Positions 24,621-34,210 of a stretch of DNA of 64,000 bases are shown one piece after another. The DNA comes from a virus, in the IMG/VR virus record IMGVR_UViG_3300024999_000040, positions 1 to 64,000 of that record; one strand, given 5' to 3'. How positions within the stretch are numbered: the first letter of the stretch is position 1; every line of letters begins with the position of its first letter. The position numbers and the translations under genes were made by a program. Under the pieces are notes generated by a model that searched no databases, was not told where the DNA came from, and saw nothing but the letters and a program-made list of their open reading frames with translations.

Positions 24621-25961
24621 ATGGTCTATATTTTAAATTTAAAAGGAGAACCTTTGATGCCTTCAACTAGGCACGGAAAAGTTAAACATCTTCTTAAAGA
24701 AGGTAAGGCAAAAGTAATAAAGAAAAACCCTTTTACTATTCAACTTTTGTATGATACTACAAATTACACTCAATTTATTACACTGGGTATTGATTCAGGA
24801 TACAGTAATATTGGGTTCTCTGCTATATCAGAGACAAAAGAACTTATATCAGGGGAAGTAAAACTCATTAGTAACCAACCTGAACGTACCAGGGACAGAC
24901 AACAATACAGGAGACAAAGACGAAATAAACTTCGTCACAGGAAGCCTCGTTTTGATAATAGGCGAAGAACCAAAGGTTGGTTAGCCCCTACTATACAAAA
25001 CAAACTAGATCAACATATTAAATTGGTTGAAAGAGTTAAATCTTTAATCCCAGTTAATAAAACAATTATTGAAGTAGCAAACTTTGATATACAAGCAATA
25101 AAAGATATTGATATTCAAGGTATAGGATATCAACAAGGTGTACAATATGGATTTTGGAACTTGCGTGAGTATATTTTACATCGTGACAGTCATATTTGTC
25201 AGAATCCTAATTGTAAGCACAAAAAAAATGCACCTAAGTTTGATTATATAAAAAGCAATATACCGTTACAGGTACATCATATTGGTTATTGGCACAATGA
25301 CCGAACAGATAGACCAGAGAATCTAATAACACTTTGTATTCACTGTCATACCTCTGCTAATCACAAGAAAGGTAAATTTCTTTATGAATGGCAGCCGAAA
25401 CTAAAATGCTTTAAATCAGAAACCTTTATGTCAATTATACGGTGGAGATTAGTAAACCTAATTCAAAATGAACACACTTATGGTTTTCTGACCAAAAGCA
25501 AAAGAATTACACTTAATTTAGAGAAAACACATTACAATGATGCTTTTTGTATTGCTGGTGGTTCAACTCAAAAGAGAGTAACCCCCTTAATGATAACCAA
25601 AAAACGCAGAAATAACCGAATACTACAAAAGTTTTATGATGCTAAGTATGTAGACCAACGAACAGGTGAGAAAGTATCTGCTTCAGATTTGCATTGTGGC
25701 AGAAGAAAACGGAATAAAAATTTAAATGACGAGAACCTAAAAAAGTATCGTGGTAAAAAAATAAGTAAAGGCAGAATAACTATAAGAACAAAACGTTATA
25801 AATTACAACCTAATGCAGAAGTAAATTATCAAGGTAAGAAATATCTTGTAACAGGTGTTGTGAATTACGGTAACTATGTAAGGTTAAAAGGATTAAAGAA
25901 GGATATTAAATCAAAAGAGGTACAATTACTTTATCTTAATACAGGGGCTTTAATCTGTTAA
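24621..25961 (+). CDS. iscB: IscB RNA-guided nuclease, element 1
   Basis: 446 residues from ATG 24621 (AAGGAGG upstream). Domains in order: the PLMP domain (GEPLMP at 9-14), RuvC-I (LGIDSG, Asp58), an Arg-rich bridge helix (RRQRRNKLRHRKPRF, about 95-112), RuvC-II (IIEVANFD, about 145-152), an HNH with Cys ligands (ICQNPNC; VHHI near 219; ENLITLCIHCH), RuvC-III (HYNDAF, about 317) and a C-terminal TAM-interaction-like region with RTKRYKLQPNAEVNY. IscB is the Cas9 ancestor and uses omega-RNA to guide cleavage of DNA. All catalytic residues look intact. It probably maintains or spreads the element and may also act on rival DNA. Confidence 0.92.
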   Translation: MVYILNLKGEPLMPSTRHGKVKHLLKEGKAKVIKKNPFTIQLLYDTTNYTQFITLGIDSGYSNIGFSAISETKELISGEVKLISNQPERTRDRQQYRRQRRNKLRHRKPRFDNRRRTKGWLAPTIQNKLDQHIKLVERVKSLIPVNKTIIEVANFDIQAIKDIDIQGIGYQQGVQYGFWNLREYILHRDSHICQNPNCKHKKNAPKFDYIKSNIPLQVHHIGYWHNDRTDRPENLITLCIHCHTSANHKKGKFLYEWQPKLKCFKSETFMSIIRWRLVNLIQNEHTYGFLTKSKRITLNLEKTHYNDAFCIAGGSTQKRVTPLMITKKRRNNRILQKFYDAKYVDQRTGEKVSASDLHCGRRKRNKNLNDENLKKYRGKKISKGRITIRTKRYKLQPNAEVNYQGKKYLVTGVVNYGNYVRLKGLKKDIKSKEVQLLYLNTGALIC

Positions 25962-25990
25962 TGTCATTCACTCCCCACTTGAAGAAGTGG

Positions 25991-26546
25991 GGCTACTCTG
26001 ACACAAAACTGATAGAGATAGTTTTATAAGCCAATGAATTCGGTCTTTTAACGTGTTTTACTTGATGGCGGGTATGCCAACCGAAATTATCCATTAAAAC
26101 CACAACGACAACATCATAGCACCCCAAAATAAGCTTGGTTGTACGACAGTGGGAGGATAAAACACACAAATAGTTTGTTGATGTCAAATTTGTGTGAAGA
26201 GAAATCAACCATGATACACGTATAGTTGCCTGTCGTATGTGTAAAGTGAATCCTGCTTGGAATAAGCAACAGGAGAAAATCTAAACATCTATAAGGTCGG
26301 AAATGGTTCCCGACACACTTTTGTAATCGAATTCAAAATAATGGAGTGGCTTCGTTCGTTTTGAGTTTGTGAGAAAGTATCTGAGATGCAGGATATGCCG
26401 CCCTGCTGTAGATGTTTGGAAATCTATATAGAGCTTTAGGCTCAATCTTATTTTTATTGTAGAAGGAAACATCCGCATGTCTATACGATTTGCGGATATT
26501 TTCGTGTGTAATAAAATAAAAAAATAAAACAACGGAGGTGGAACGA
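25991..26546 (+). other. Structured non-coding region upstream of recombinase
   Basis: No coding frame is convincing. Several hairpins are visible: GTCGG/CCGAC (near 26297), a 9-bp AATTCAAAA/TTTTGAGTT stem around 26330-26375, GCAGG/CCTGC (near 26395) and ATCCGCA/TGCGGAT with a T-rich tail (26470-26505), the last a likely terminator. The remaining sequence may contain a second structured RNA or remains of the gene broken by IscB 1. Confidence 0.4.
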
Positions 26547-27608
26547 ATGGCAAAAGTAGTAAAAATAAAATATTTTACAGATGAAAAGAAAGCATTAATA
26601 AATCCAGATAATAAGATTCTTTATGGTAAATATTTAAAATCAAATATTCTTAAAAATAAAGAGGTTAAGGATACAACCTATGCTATATATGAAAATTATG
26701 TAACTCAATTCTTAGTTTATTTAGCTGAAGAATGGGATAATGTTAATTTATATCATGAAGATTTTTTTGAAAATGCCATAGAAATTATAGAAGGATTTAT
26801 GTCGTTTTGTCAGGACACTTTGCAAAATAATAAAAAGGTAATTAATACTAAAGTATCAGCAGTATCTTCTTTTTATAATTGGAGTGTTAAAAGAAAAGAG
26901 ATTACATATCATCCTTTTGATGGTAAAATCGAAAGAATGAAAGGTGCTGGAGATGAAAGAATAACTAAAGATTATTTTCTTACTGAAGAACAAATTTTGA
27001 CAGTTGCTAAAGAATTAATTACAAATCCAAAATTTGATATTCAAGATAGGATATTATTTCATTTAGCAATAGATTCAGCTAATCGTATTGGAGCAATTTC
27101 AAAACTTACTTTATCAGCATTGGATATAGATAATATGCTATTCGAAAATATACGTGAAAAACGGGGGAATCGTGTAGAAGTTGTCTTTGAGGAGTTATGT
27201 AAATCCTACATTGAAGAATGGCTTATTATGAGAAAAGATATGGATAATCTTACGATTGATTCTTTATTTATGACTAGATATCATAATGAATATAGGATTA
27301 TGACAAGGAGTACTATATCTGACAGAGCTAGAAAAATAGGTACTTTATTAGGAATTGAAGATTTCCATATGCATTGTTTTCGTAAGACTTCTATAAATAA
27401 TGTAATGCTTTTAAGTGGTGATATTGAAATGGCAAAAGAACACGCTGGGCATAAATCGACTGACACAACTTTGATCTATATCAAAAAGAAATCGAAAACG
27501 GAGATCAGAGAAAAATTAAAAGAATTAAAAGAAAAGAAAAAGGCTGAAGCAGATAAAGTTAAACAACCAGAATTAATAACTCCAATAATTAATGAAGAGC
27601 AGGAATAG
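26547..27608 (+). CDS. Tyrosine recombinase (second integrase)
   Basis: 353 residues from ATG 26547 (CGGAGGTGG upstream). A SAM-like N-terminal domain (about 25-105) is followed by the catalytic domain: Arg in ANRIGAISKLTLSALD, His-x-x-Arg in HMHCFRKTSINN, EHAGHKSTDTTLIYIK with the second His and the nucleophile Tyr. It then has a Lys/Glu-rich tail. Enzymes of this form integrate, excise or resolve DNA circles. Because an integrase with an attP lies at 55-57 kb, this one may instead resolve multimers of a phage-plasmid or invert or excise an accessory segment. It stands just before the tail module. Confidence 0.85.
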   Translation: MAKVVKIKYFTDEKKALINPDNKILYGKYLKSNILKNKEVKDTTYAIYENYVTQFLVYLAEEWDNVNLYHEDFFENAIEIIEGFMSFCQDTLQNNKKVINTKVSAVSSFYNWSVKRKEITYHPFDGKIERMKGAGDERITKDYFLTEEQILTVAKELITNPKFDIQDRILFHLAIDSANRIGAISKLTLSALDIDNMLFENIREKRGNRVEVVFEELCKSYIEEWLIMRKDMDNLTIDSLFMTRYHNEYRIMTRSTISDRARKIGTLLGIEDFHMHCFRKTSINNVMLLSGDIEMAKEHAGHKSTDTTLIYIKKKSKTEIREKLKELKEKKKAEADKVKQPELITPIINEEQE

Positions 27609-27787
27609 AGAACAAAATCACATTCCCCTTAAAGAAAAATAACTAAGTCCTCTACCCTAACTCCTACATATTAAATTATACCCAAAGAGATTGCTAATGT
27701 CAAATGCAATCAAATTCGATTGCAATAAGTTCAAATAGTAAATAGATATATGATATTTAAAAGAGAGGTAATAAATGGTGAAATAAT

Positions 27788-28225
27788 ATGGTTGAATTAC
27801 AATTTACTGAGGAACATATAGAACGAATTGTAACGCTTGAAACAAAAGTTGATAATATAGAGGACAAGATTGGCTCATTAAATAAAATAGAAAATGCTAT
27901 AACAAAAATATCTACACTTATGGAAATTCAAGCAAAAGATGAAGATAAGAAAGAAAAAAATTTAATGAAACAATCTGAAATGTTATCAGGATTAAGTAAA
28001 ACTCTTACGAAAGTAAATGACAATCTTGATTCTTTAAATACAGAAATTAAGGAAACGAATATAAGGATTGATAAATTGGAGAATAAGTTTAGTATTGAAA
28101 CTGAAAAAAGTAAAATAGATATACGAGACTGGTTAAAGACTGTAATCTTGAAGTTTTTGTTGCCCACAAGTGCTATTGGTTTTATTGTCTATGAAGCTGG
28201 AAAAGTTTTAAAGATAATTAAATAA
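27788..28225 (+). CDS. Coiled-coil protein with C-terminal membrane span
   Basis: 145 residues: a long heptad region (residues 10-110, LETKVDNIEDKIGSLNKIEN ... TNIRIDKLENKFSIETEK) and one C-terminal hydrophobic span (FLLPTSAIGFIVYEAG). This is the plan of XhlA/haemolysin-type phage lysis proteins and of some tail-associated membrane proteins. It is immediately upstream of the tape measure gene and far from the lysis genes at 50-55 kb, so a DNA-injection or membrane-anchoring role is also possible. It starts at ATG 27788; a GAGAGG lies upstream. Confidence 0.5.
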   Translation: MVELQFTEEHIERIVTLETKVDNIEDKIGSLNKIENAITKISTLMEIQAKDEDKKEKNLMKQSEMLSGLSKTLTKVNDNLDSLNTEIKETNIRIDKLENKFSIETEKSKIDIRDWLKTVILKFLLPTSAIGFIVYEAGKVLKIIK

Positions 28226-28253
28226 GTATAATAATTAAAAACAAGAACAATAA

Positions 28254-28281
28254 GGCAATAAAAACATTGATTCATTGGGTT
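28254..28281. repeat. Dispersed palindrome, copy 6
   Basis: GGCAATAAAAACATTGATTC continues to ATTGGGTT, directly before a terminator. Confidence 0.55.
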
Positions 28282-28288
28282 AATTTTT

Positions 28289-28317
28289 AGAGAGTCATTA
28301 ATTGGCTCTCTTTTTAG
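28289..28317 (+). terminator. Intrinsic terminator
   Basis: AGAGAGTCA...TGGCTCTCTTTTT. Confidence 0.7.
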
Positions 28318-28360
28318 TTTAGGAAATTACTTAAAAAGTTTATATAGAAAAGAAATCACA

Positions 28361-28397
28361 AGAGAGTATTGGATATTATCCTATCTCTTTTTTTATT
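28361..28397 (+). terminator. Second terminator-like hairpin before tape measure gene
   Basis: AGAGA...TTGGATATTATCC...TCTCTTTTTTT. Together with the hairpin at 28289 it insulates the tape measure transcript from upstream genes. Confidence 0.55.
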
Positions 28398-28434
28398 GTT
28401 TAAAAATAAATTATGAAAGGATGATGATATAACG

Positions 28435-29730
28435 ATGGCTAACGACAACTCACAACTTTCCATATTATTACGTGCTAAATTGGATTCCGCACAAGAATCA
28501 TTAAAATCAATAAATTTAGAAATTGATAAGCTTTCTAAAAACCCTGCTTTAAGTAAGTTAAAATTAAAAATTGACATTGATACTAAAAGTGTTGAAGATT
28601 TATTATCTAAGATAAATAAATTACAAGCTGGATTTAATGGCTCTGGTGGTGGAACTGGTTCTAAACCTTTTATAGATGATAATTTAGTAACTGAAAAAAT
28701 TCAAAGAATCAATAATTCTCTTGAACGGTTAAAAATAAATAAAGATAAAGTTTTTGCTGATGTAGGAGTAATAGCAGAAGTTAACAGACTTAAAGAAATG
28801 GAAACTTCATTTAAAAAAGGTGAAGTTACTGCTAGACAATATGCATTACAAATGGATAATGTACGGACTAAAGTTGCTCAAGTTTCTGGTTCGTTTCAAA
28901 ACGTAAATAAAGATGGGTATTCATTTGTTCAAATGCTTGAACTTGCTGCAAAAAAAATAGCAATTTGGGGCTTGAGTACTCAATTGGTGTACGGAAGTTT
29001 CAAACAACTAAAACAGGGAATTTCTTACATTTCCGAATTATCGAATTTTCTCAACGAGATTCAAATTGTAACAAATAGAACTAGTTCTGAAGTTGATAAT
29101 CTAGCAAAAAGTTATAATAACCTTGCAAGAGAAATGAAAGTTACTACAAAAGAGATTGCAGGAGAAGCAGCAAATTTGTACAGACAAGGTTTGGATGATA
29201 CTCAGGTCGAAGAAAGAATGAAGGGTATTATTCAGTATGCGAAGATAAGCAGTATTTCTTTGGCTGATTCTAATAAAATTATAACTGCTACTGCTAATGC
29301 AACTGGACAGTCAATTCAAAAAATTATAGATATTTTTGCATTATTGGGAGATACTACCAGCTCAGGTGCAGATGAAATTGGTGAAGCCCTACAGAGAGTG
29401 GCTTCTGCTGCTGAAAATAGCAATCTATCTTTAGAGAAAACTTCAAGCTGGTTGGCAACAATTTCTAGTATTTCCAGAGAAAGTTCATCAACTATAGGAC
29501 GTTCTTTAAATAGCATTATTTCACGATATGAATCTATAAAAGCTAAAGGCTTTAATGAAGAAGACGCTACAAAAATTAATGATGTTACTAAAGCTCTTTC
29601 TGCAATTAAAATAAATCCCACAGTAAATGGACAATTACGTGATTTGGCTGAAGTTATGGATGAAGTAGGTTCTAAGTGGGATGGATTAACTAAAAATGAA
29701 AAGGCATATATAGCTACTACGATGGCGGGT
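28435..29730 (+). CDS. Tape measure protein, exon 1
   Basis: 432 residues ending exactly at GGT of MAG. An N-terminal coiled coil (KLDSAQESLKSINLEIDKLS) leads into the conserved TMP_TMED-type core (LYRQGLDDTQVEERMKGIIQ, ATANATGQSIQKI, TTSSGADEIGEALQRVASAA, GRSLNSIISRYESI, KNEKAYIATTMAG). Tape measure proteins set tail length and pass through the membrane during DNA entry. The reading frame meets a stop two codons into the intron, and joining to 30706 restores ...TTMAG-TFQRNRF, the usual continuous sequence of this family. RBS AAAGGATG before the ATG. Confidence 0.9.
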
Positions 29731-30705
29731 TAACAAAAAAAGCCCTTTTATACAGTAATGTATATCAATAGTGAACCATATCGGTGAAAGTCTTAGCCGT
29801 AAAGGTCGGAAGATAACGCCGAGATAAGAAATATATAAATATAATGGAGGTAGAATGAGATGAAAAATACATCTTTGTTATCTAATCAATTAGAAATAAT
29901 ATTAGGTGGTCTTTTAGGGGATAGTTCAATTAGAAAAAATACTAATCAAATTAATTTTGGTCATTCAGAAAAACAGTTCGAATATTTAAGTTGGAAACAT
30001 AATGAATTAAAAAGCATAAGTACAAATATAACAAAAGTATTAGTAGATAATAAATATATACGATATAATTTTGAAACTTTAAAAAAAGTTAGTGAAGAAT
30101 TTAAATTTATATCATTATTAATATTTGATAAATTTGGTAAAAAAAGAGTTAATAGAAAATGGTTGAATCAATTAACTCCTTTATCTTTAGCTATATGGTG
30201 GATGGATGATGGTTGTTTATCAATACATAAAGGCAACAGATATGGTAAATTATGTACTCATTGCTTTTCATATGAAGAGCATGAAATAATGAAACAATAT
30301 TTTAAAGTTAAATGGGATATTGATATTCAAATTAAATTAGAAAAAAATGAATATTATTTTTGTAGATTAAATGTAGAAAATTTAAAAAAATTAATAAGTA
30401 TTATATACCCCTATATAATACTTATACCTAATATGATTTATAAAATTGATTTAAATTATATTAACAATGTTAATTTAGGAGATTTTGAAGTAATATATAA
30501 TATTATAAAAAATTCTAAATTAACATAATATATATTTCAATCTTAACGACTGAATGTTCACCTCCTATTTTATAGGATGAAGTCACAGTCTGAACATCTA
30601 TGGAAACATAGAGAGTTGAGGTCAAGTGTAAAGACACTTTTAAGAAGAACCTTAACCACCATATATTAATATGGTCAGTAAGCGAAAGCTGAAAGTAACA
30701 GAATG
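29731..30705 (+). other. Group I intron in tape measure gene
   Basis: 975 nt. The 5' exon ends GCGGGT and its GGGT pairs with GCCC at 29742-29745, with the obligatory U.G at the splice site (P1). The intron ends in G (GAATG). Core elements are visible: GGTGAAAGTCTTAGCC...GGTCGGAAGATAACGCCGAG (P4-P6 side, 29780-29825) and GACTGAATGTTCACC...AGTCTGAACATC (P3/P7 side, 30548-30600). Splicing joins codons GGT and ACA without frame change. The LAGLIDADG gene sits in a peripheral loop. Confidence 0.85.
29860..30528 (+). CDS. LAGLIDADG homing endonuclease, intron-encoded
   Basis: 222 residues with two LAGLIDADG motifs: LGGLLGDSS (about 15-23) and LAIWWMDDG (about 110-118), each ending in the catalytic acidic residue, separated by the expected alpha-beta-beta-alpha spacing. 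It would cut the intronless tape measure allele and drive intron homing. GGAGG precedes the ATG. The gene is inside the intron, after its P4-P6 region, and is more A+T-rich than the exons. Confidence 0.9.
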   Translation: MKNTSLLSNQLEIILGGLLGDSSIRKNTNQINFGHSEKQFEYLSWKHNELKSISTNITKVLVDNKYIRYNFETLKKVSEEFKFISLLIFDKFGKKRVNRKWLNQLTPLSLAIWWMDDGCLSIHKGNRYGKLCTHCFSYEEHEIMKQYFKVKWDIDIQIKLEKNEYYFCRLNVENLKKLISIIYPYIILIPNMIYKIDLNYINNVNLGDFEVIYNIIKNSKLT

Positions 30706-33700
30706 ACATTCCAACGTAATAGATTTATAACCCTCATGAATAATTATGATGATTCTCTTAAAAATTATGAGAATGCTATGAATTCAGCAGGGACAGCTTC
30801 TCAGAAGTTCGCTATTTACCAAGATTCTGTTCAGGCAAAATTGGATGAAGTAACTGCATCATGGGAAGGATTTTGGCAAAATAGTATTAATTCTTCTGTA
30901 ATAAAAACAGTGTTAGAATTATTATCTCAATTAATAGATGGATTTGATAATGTCGGTAGAATAATATTAATTACTTCTGGAATATTTATTGCATTTAAAT
31001 CTAAGGCAATTATTGATTTTATTGTTGGTATTGCCGCCACTATAAAAGGGTTATTTACTTTTACGGCTGCTGCTAACGGTGCTGCCGTTGCTGCTTCTAC
31101 TTTTCAAAAAGCATTAGGTATATTTGGATTAATTACAACTGCCATTACTTTACTGGTTGTTGCTATTGATACACTATCAAATAAACAGGAAAATCTTAAT
31201 AAACAAATTCAAGAAAATATTAATAAATATCAACAACAAAAATCAGCTATAGATCAATTAATTTCATCATATAAACAAAATGCCGAATTAGCAAAAACAG
31301 ATGAAGATGCTAAAAATACTCTTTATGATATTCAAGCTGAATTAGTTACAATATTTGGAGAAAGTGCCAAAGCAATAGATTTAGAAAGTGGTGCTATTGA
31401 TGATAATATTGTCAAGATTAAAGAATTAAATAAAGTTAAATTACAAGAATTTTTAGATGCTAATAAAATAATTGCTGATGAAAATAAAAGAATATTGGCA
31501 GAGCAAAAGTTTGGCACGGCTAGTTTTGATGTTGGTACGTATGGTGCTTCTGTAGGAAAATTTATTACTAATGGTGATAATTTAACTCTTAAAGAATATA
31601 TAGATTCTTTAAAAAAATTAAGAAATGAGTTAAGTACTGGAGCATTACCTGATTATACAATTGATTCAATTAAAGGTGTTCAAAATTTAAACACAGAAAT
31701 TGACAAACAGGAAAAGAAATATAATGAACTAAATGGAATTATAGTTCAAGTTGATACAGCACAAAAACAATTAACTGGTTCAACTGAAAATACAGGTGAT
31801 GTAGTAGAAGATGCAGGAAATAAAATTCAAAAGTACACTCAAGACTTAGACGAACTAAATAAAGTTACCGATTCAGCACAATCCACCTTCAAAGATTTAT
31901 CCTCTATGTATGAACAGGTTAACGAAGGTCAAGAACTCAACAATGATCAAATGCTTGATTTAATTCAAAATTATCCTGTCGTTCTTAATTATATGGATTC
32001 TGAAGGTAATCTCCTAGTATCTCAAACAGATTTATTAAAGATTCTTTTTGAAGCCAAAAAAGCAGACCTTAAATTAACGCTTCAAACTGAGAAAGACAAA
32101 GCAGATGCAGTTATTAGAAGTTTAGAAGTTCAAAGAGATGCATATTTAGGGTTTTATAGTGCTATAGGAGCTACTTTAGGATATTCTGAAGAACAAGCAG
32201 CAACCATGTTTGGTTTTGATAAAGAATCGTATGATAAAGCAGTTGTGGCAGCTAAAGATGCACAGGCTAAAATTAATGCTTTAGATAAGTTGACTTTTAA
32301 GGATTATAGTGGTAAAAAAACTAGTTCTAGCGGTAAAGAAATAGATGCTAATCTCTCCCTTATCGAAAAGGACAGATATTCCCAACTAGAAGCCTCTCTA
32401 AATAAAACGGATGTTTTATTGGAAAAAAATAAAGCACTTCAAGCACTTCATGAAGATGATATTTCTTTAATGAAGGAGGAGCAACAACTTCTTAAACAGA
32501 AGCAAGATCAATTGCATCTCATAAATGAAGAACGCCGTAAAGAACGTGATGAACTTCAAAAATCTATGTCTTCTCAGGGGTTTAGTTTTAGTGGTACTGG
32601 GGACTCTACCTCTGTTGCAAATTACACAAATGTAATTAATAAACTTACTGATGATGTGAACAAACACAGAACCGATAAAGATAAAACTTATTACAATACT
32701 CTAAAACAACGTCTTGAAGATGCACAGAATAATTTTAAAAGATTTAATGAACTTCAGATTAATGAAATTCCTAAAGCATCTATTGAATGGTGGAATTTGC
32801 AAAAAGCTATAGGAGATGTTGATGCTCAGATTTTAGAGACAACTGAAAATCTTGCAGAAGAACGTCTTCAAAACTTAGCTGATGTTGAAAAACAACTTGT
32901 AGAAATTATCAAGCAAGGTGTTCAAGATAAGATTGACGTTTTAGAAAAAGAACATGATAAAGAAATGGAATTGCTTGAAGAACGTCATGATGCTCGTATT
33001 GAATCATATGAAGATGATTTAGATGAATTTGAGGATTACACTAATGAGAAATTAGGACTTCTTGAAGATCAATATGATGAAGAAGATTTTCTTAAAGAAC
33101 TTTCAAAGAAACGTAAAGAAGCTAATGAGATTCAGCAGAAAATAAATGAATTATCTCTTGATGATAGTCTTGAAGCTCGTACTAAAGTTGCTGAATTAGT
33201 AGAAGAATTAGCAGATAAAGAAACAGAAATTACTAAATTCAAAACTGATAGAGAACGTACATTAAGAAAAGATGGCTTATCTGATCAATTATCTGATTAT
33301 CAAAAATATATTCAAGAGTTGAAAGATAAAGAGAATGACAGATACGAAACTAAAAAAGATATTCTTGAAGATGAATATGAAGAAGATAAAACTCGTTTAA
33401 ACAAACAATTAGAAAATGAATCTTTATATGCTGAAGCCAGAAAATTATTAATGAATAGTACTTTGGAAGAAATTGCTGAAAAATTTGATTTGTTTTCAGA
33501 TAAATTTGGTGAAGGATTATCTGTTTTAGGAGATAAAATTCAAAACGAATTTATTGAAAAACTTAAAGATGCTTTAGCTTTAATTGAAGAAATGGGTGGA
33601 TTTGATATTGAAACTGGTACTTCTGGAAGTTCTTCAATTATAGATAAAATGAAACAAAATTCTGCTGCTTGGTTTGATGCTTCTGCTTCAGAAAAAGAAC

Positions 33701-34140
33701 GTCTTGCTAATGAAAATCTTGAATTGGGTACATCTCTAGGTTGGGTTCGTAAAGATGATGGGCATTGGTATAAACCAGATGGTACTAGAGCATATGCCAG
33801 TGGAACATTAAGTGCTAAAGCAGGATTAGCCAAAGTTAATGAACAAGGTACAGAACTTAGAGTTTTAAATTCTGGTGATGGTATTGTAAATGCTGGTTTG
33901 ACTAAGAATCTTATTGATTTTGCTAAAATTGCTCCTGATTTCTTGAATAATTTTAAGTTTCTTACTCCAAAATTACCTAATATATCAGGTGGTAATGGAA
34001 TGACAATTGATGCTTCTATTACAGTTGTTGGTAGTGTGGATAAGTCGTTTATGTCTCAATTGGAAAAATCTCAAAATAATCAACTCGATAAAATAATAAA
34101 GAGTGTAAGTAGGACTACTGTGGGTAGAGGGAGTTTTTAA
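30706..34140 (+). CDS. Tape measure protein, exon 2
   Basis: 1144 residues continuing from exon 1 (total about 1576). It begins TFQRNRFITLMNNYDDSLKN, has a hydrophobic pair of segments (IILITSGIFIAF, LGIFGLITTAITLLVVAI, about 85-165) that could be the membrane-inserting region, then a very long Lys/Glu coiled coil (about 560-960). The end (YASGTLSAKAGLAKVNEQGT, GDGIVNAGLTKNL) is typical of Firmicute tape measure C-termini. No muramidase or peptidase motif is seen. The next gene is Dit. Confidence 0.92.
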   Translation, partial: TFQRNRFITLMNNYDDSLKNYENAMNSAGTASQKFAIYQDSVQAKLDEVTASWEGFWQNSINSSVIKTVLELLSQLIDGFDNVGRIILITSGIFIAFKSKAIIDFIVGIAATIKGLFTFTAAANGAAVAASTFQKALGIFGLITTAITLLVVAIDTLSNKQENLNKQIQENINKYQQQKSAIDQLISSYKQNAELAKTDEDAKNTLYDIQAELVTIFGESAKAIDLESGAIDDNIVKIKELNKVKLQEFLDANKIIADENKRILAEQKFGTASFDVGTYGASVGKFITNGDNLTLKEYIDSLKKLRNELSTGALPDYTIDSIKGVQNLNTEIDKQEKKYNELNGIIVQVDTAQKQLTGSTENTGDVVEDAGNKIQKYTQDLDELNKVTDSAQSTFKDLSSMYEQVNEGQELNNDQMLDLIQNYPVVLNYMDSEGNLLVSQTDLLKILFEAKKADLKLTLQTEKDKADAVIRSLEVQRDAYLGFYSAIGATLGYSEEQAATMFGFDKESYDKAVVAAKDAQAKINALDKLTFKDYSGKKTSSSGKEIDANLSLIEKDRYSQLEASLNKTDVLLEKNKALQALHEDDISLMKEEQQLLKQKQDQLHLINEERRKERDELQKSMSSQGFSFSGTGDSTSVANYTNVINKLTDDVNKHRTDKDKTYYNTLKQRLEDAQNNFKRFNELQINEIPKASIEWWNLQKAIGDVDAQILETTENLAEERLQNLADVEKQLVEIIKQGVQDKIDVLEKEHDKEMELLEERHDARIESYEDDLDEFEDYTNEKLGLLEDQYDEEDFLKELSKKRKEANEIQQKINELSLDDSLEARTKVAELVEELADKETEITKFKTDRERTLRKDGLSDQLSDYQKYIQELKDKENDRYETKKDILEDEYEEDKTRLNKQLENESLYAEARKLLMNSTLEEIAEKFDLFSDKFGEGLSVLGDKIQNEFIEKLKDALALIEEMGGFDIETGTSGSSSIIDKMKQNSAAWFDASASEKERLANENLELGTSLGWVRKDDGHWYKPDGTRAYASGTLSAKAGLAKVNEQGTELRVLNSGDGIVNAGLTKNLIDFAKIAPDFLNNFKFLTPKLPNISGGNGMTIDASITVVGSVDKSFMSQLEKSQNNQLDKIIKSVSRTTVGRGSF

Positions 34141-34210
34141 TTTAATTCCCTCTCTTCCCTATTTTAAATTTTAAAAAATTAATTCTTAAAAGAAAGTGAG
34201 GTGTGGTTCA

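Larger units (their letters stand above)
24325..25992 (+). mobile_element. IscB element 1 (IS200/IS605-type ends, no TnpA)
   Basis: Left end hairpin CCCCACTT...GAAGTGG (24331-24363), omega-RNA region, iscB gene, right end hairpin CCCCACTTGAAGAAGTGGGG (25976-25995). The two ends share the CCCCACTT stem. There is no tnpA, so it would need a transposase in trans. Confidence 0.65.

Noticed and set aside
24193-26100. Rejoining the broken gene across IscB element 1
   Set aside because: Trial joins gave a stop within a few codons and no recognisable domain, so the 3' part could not be assigned.
29731-30705. Frameshift or premature stop splitting the tape measure gene
   Set aside because: Exact exon joint, P1 pairing, terminal G and an internal LAGLIDADG gene show a group I intron.
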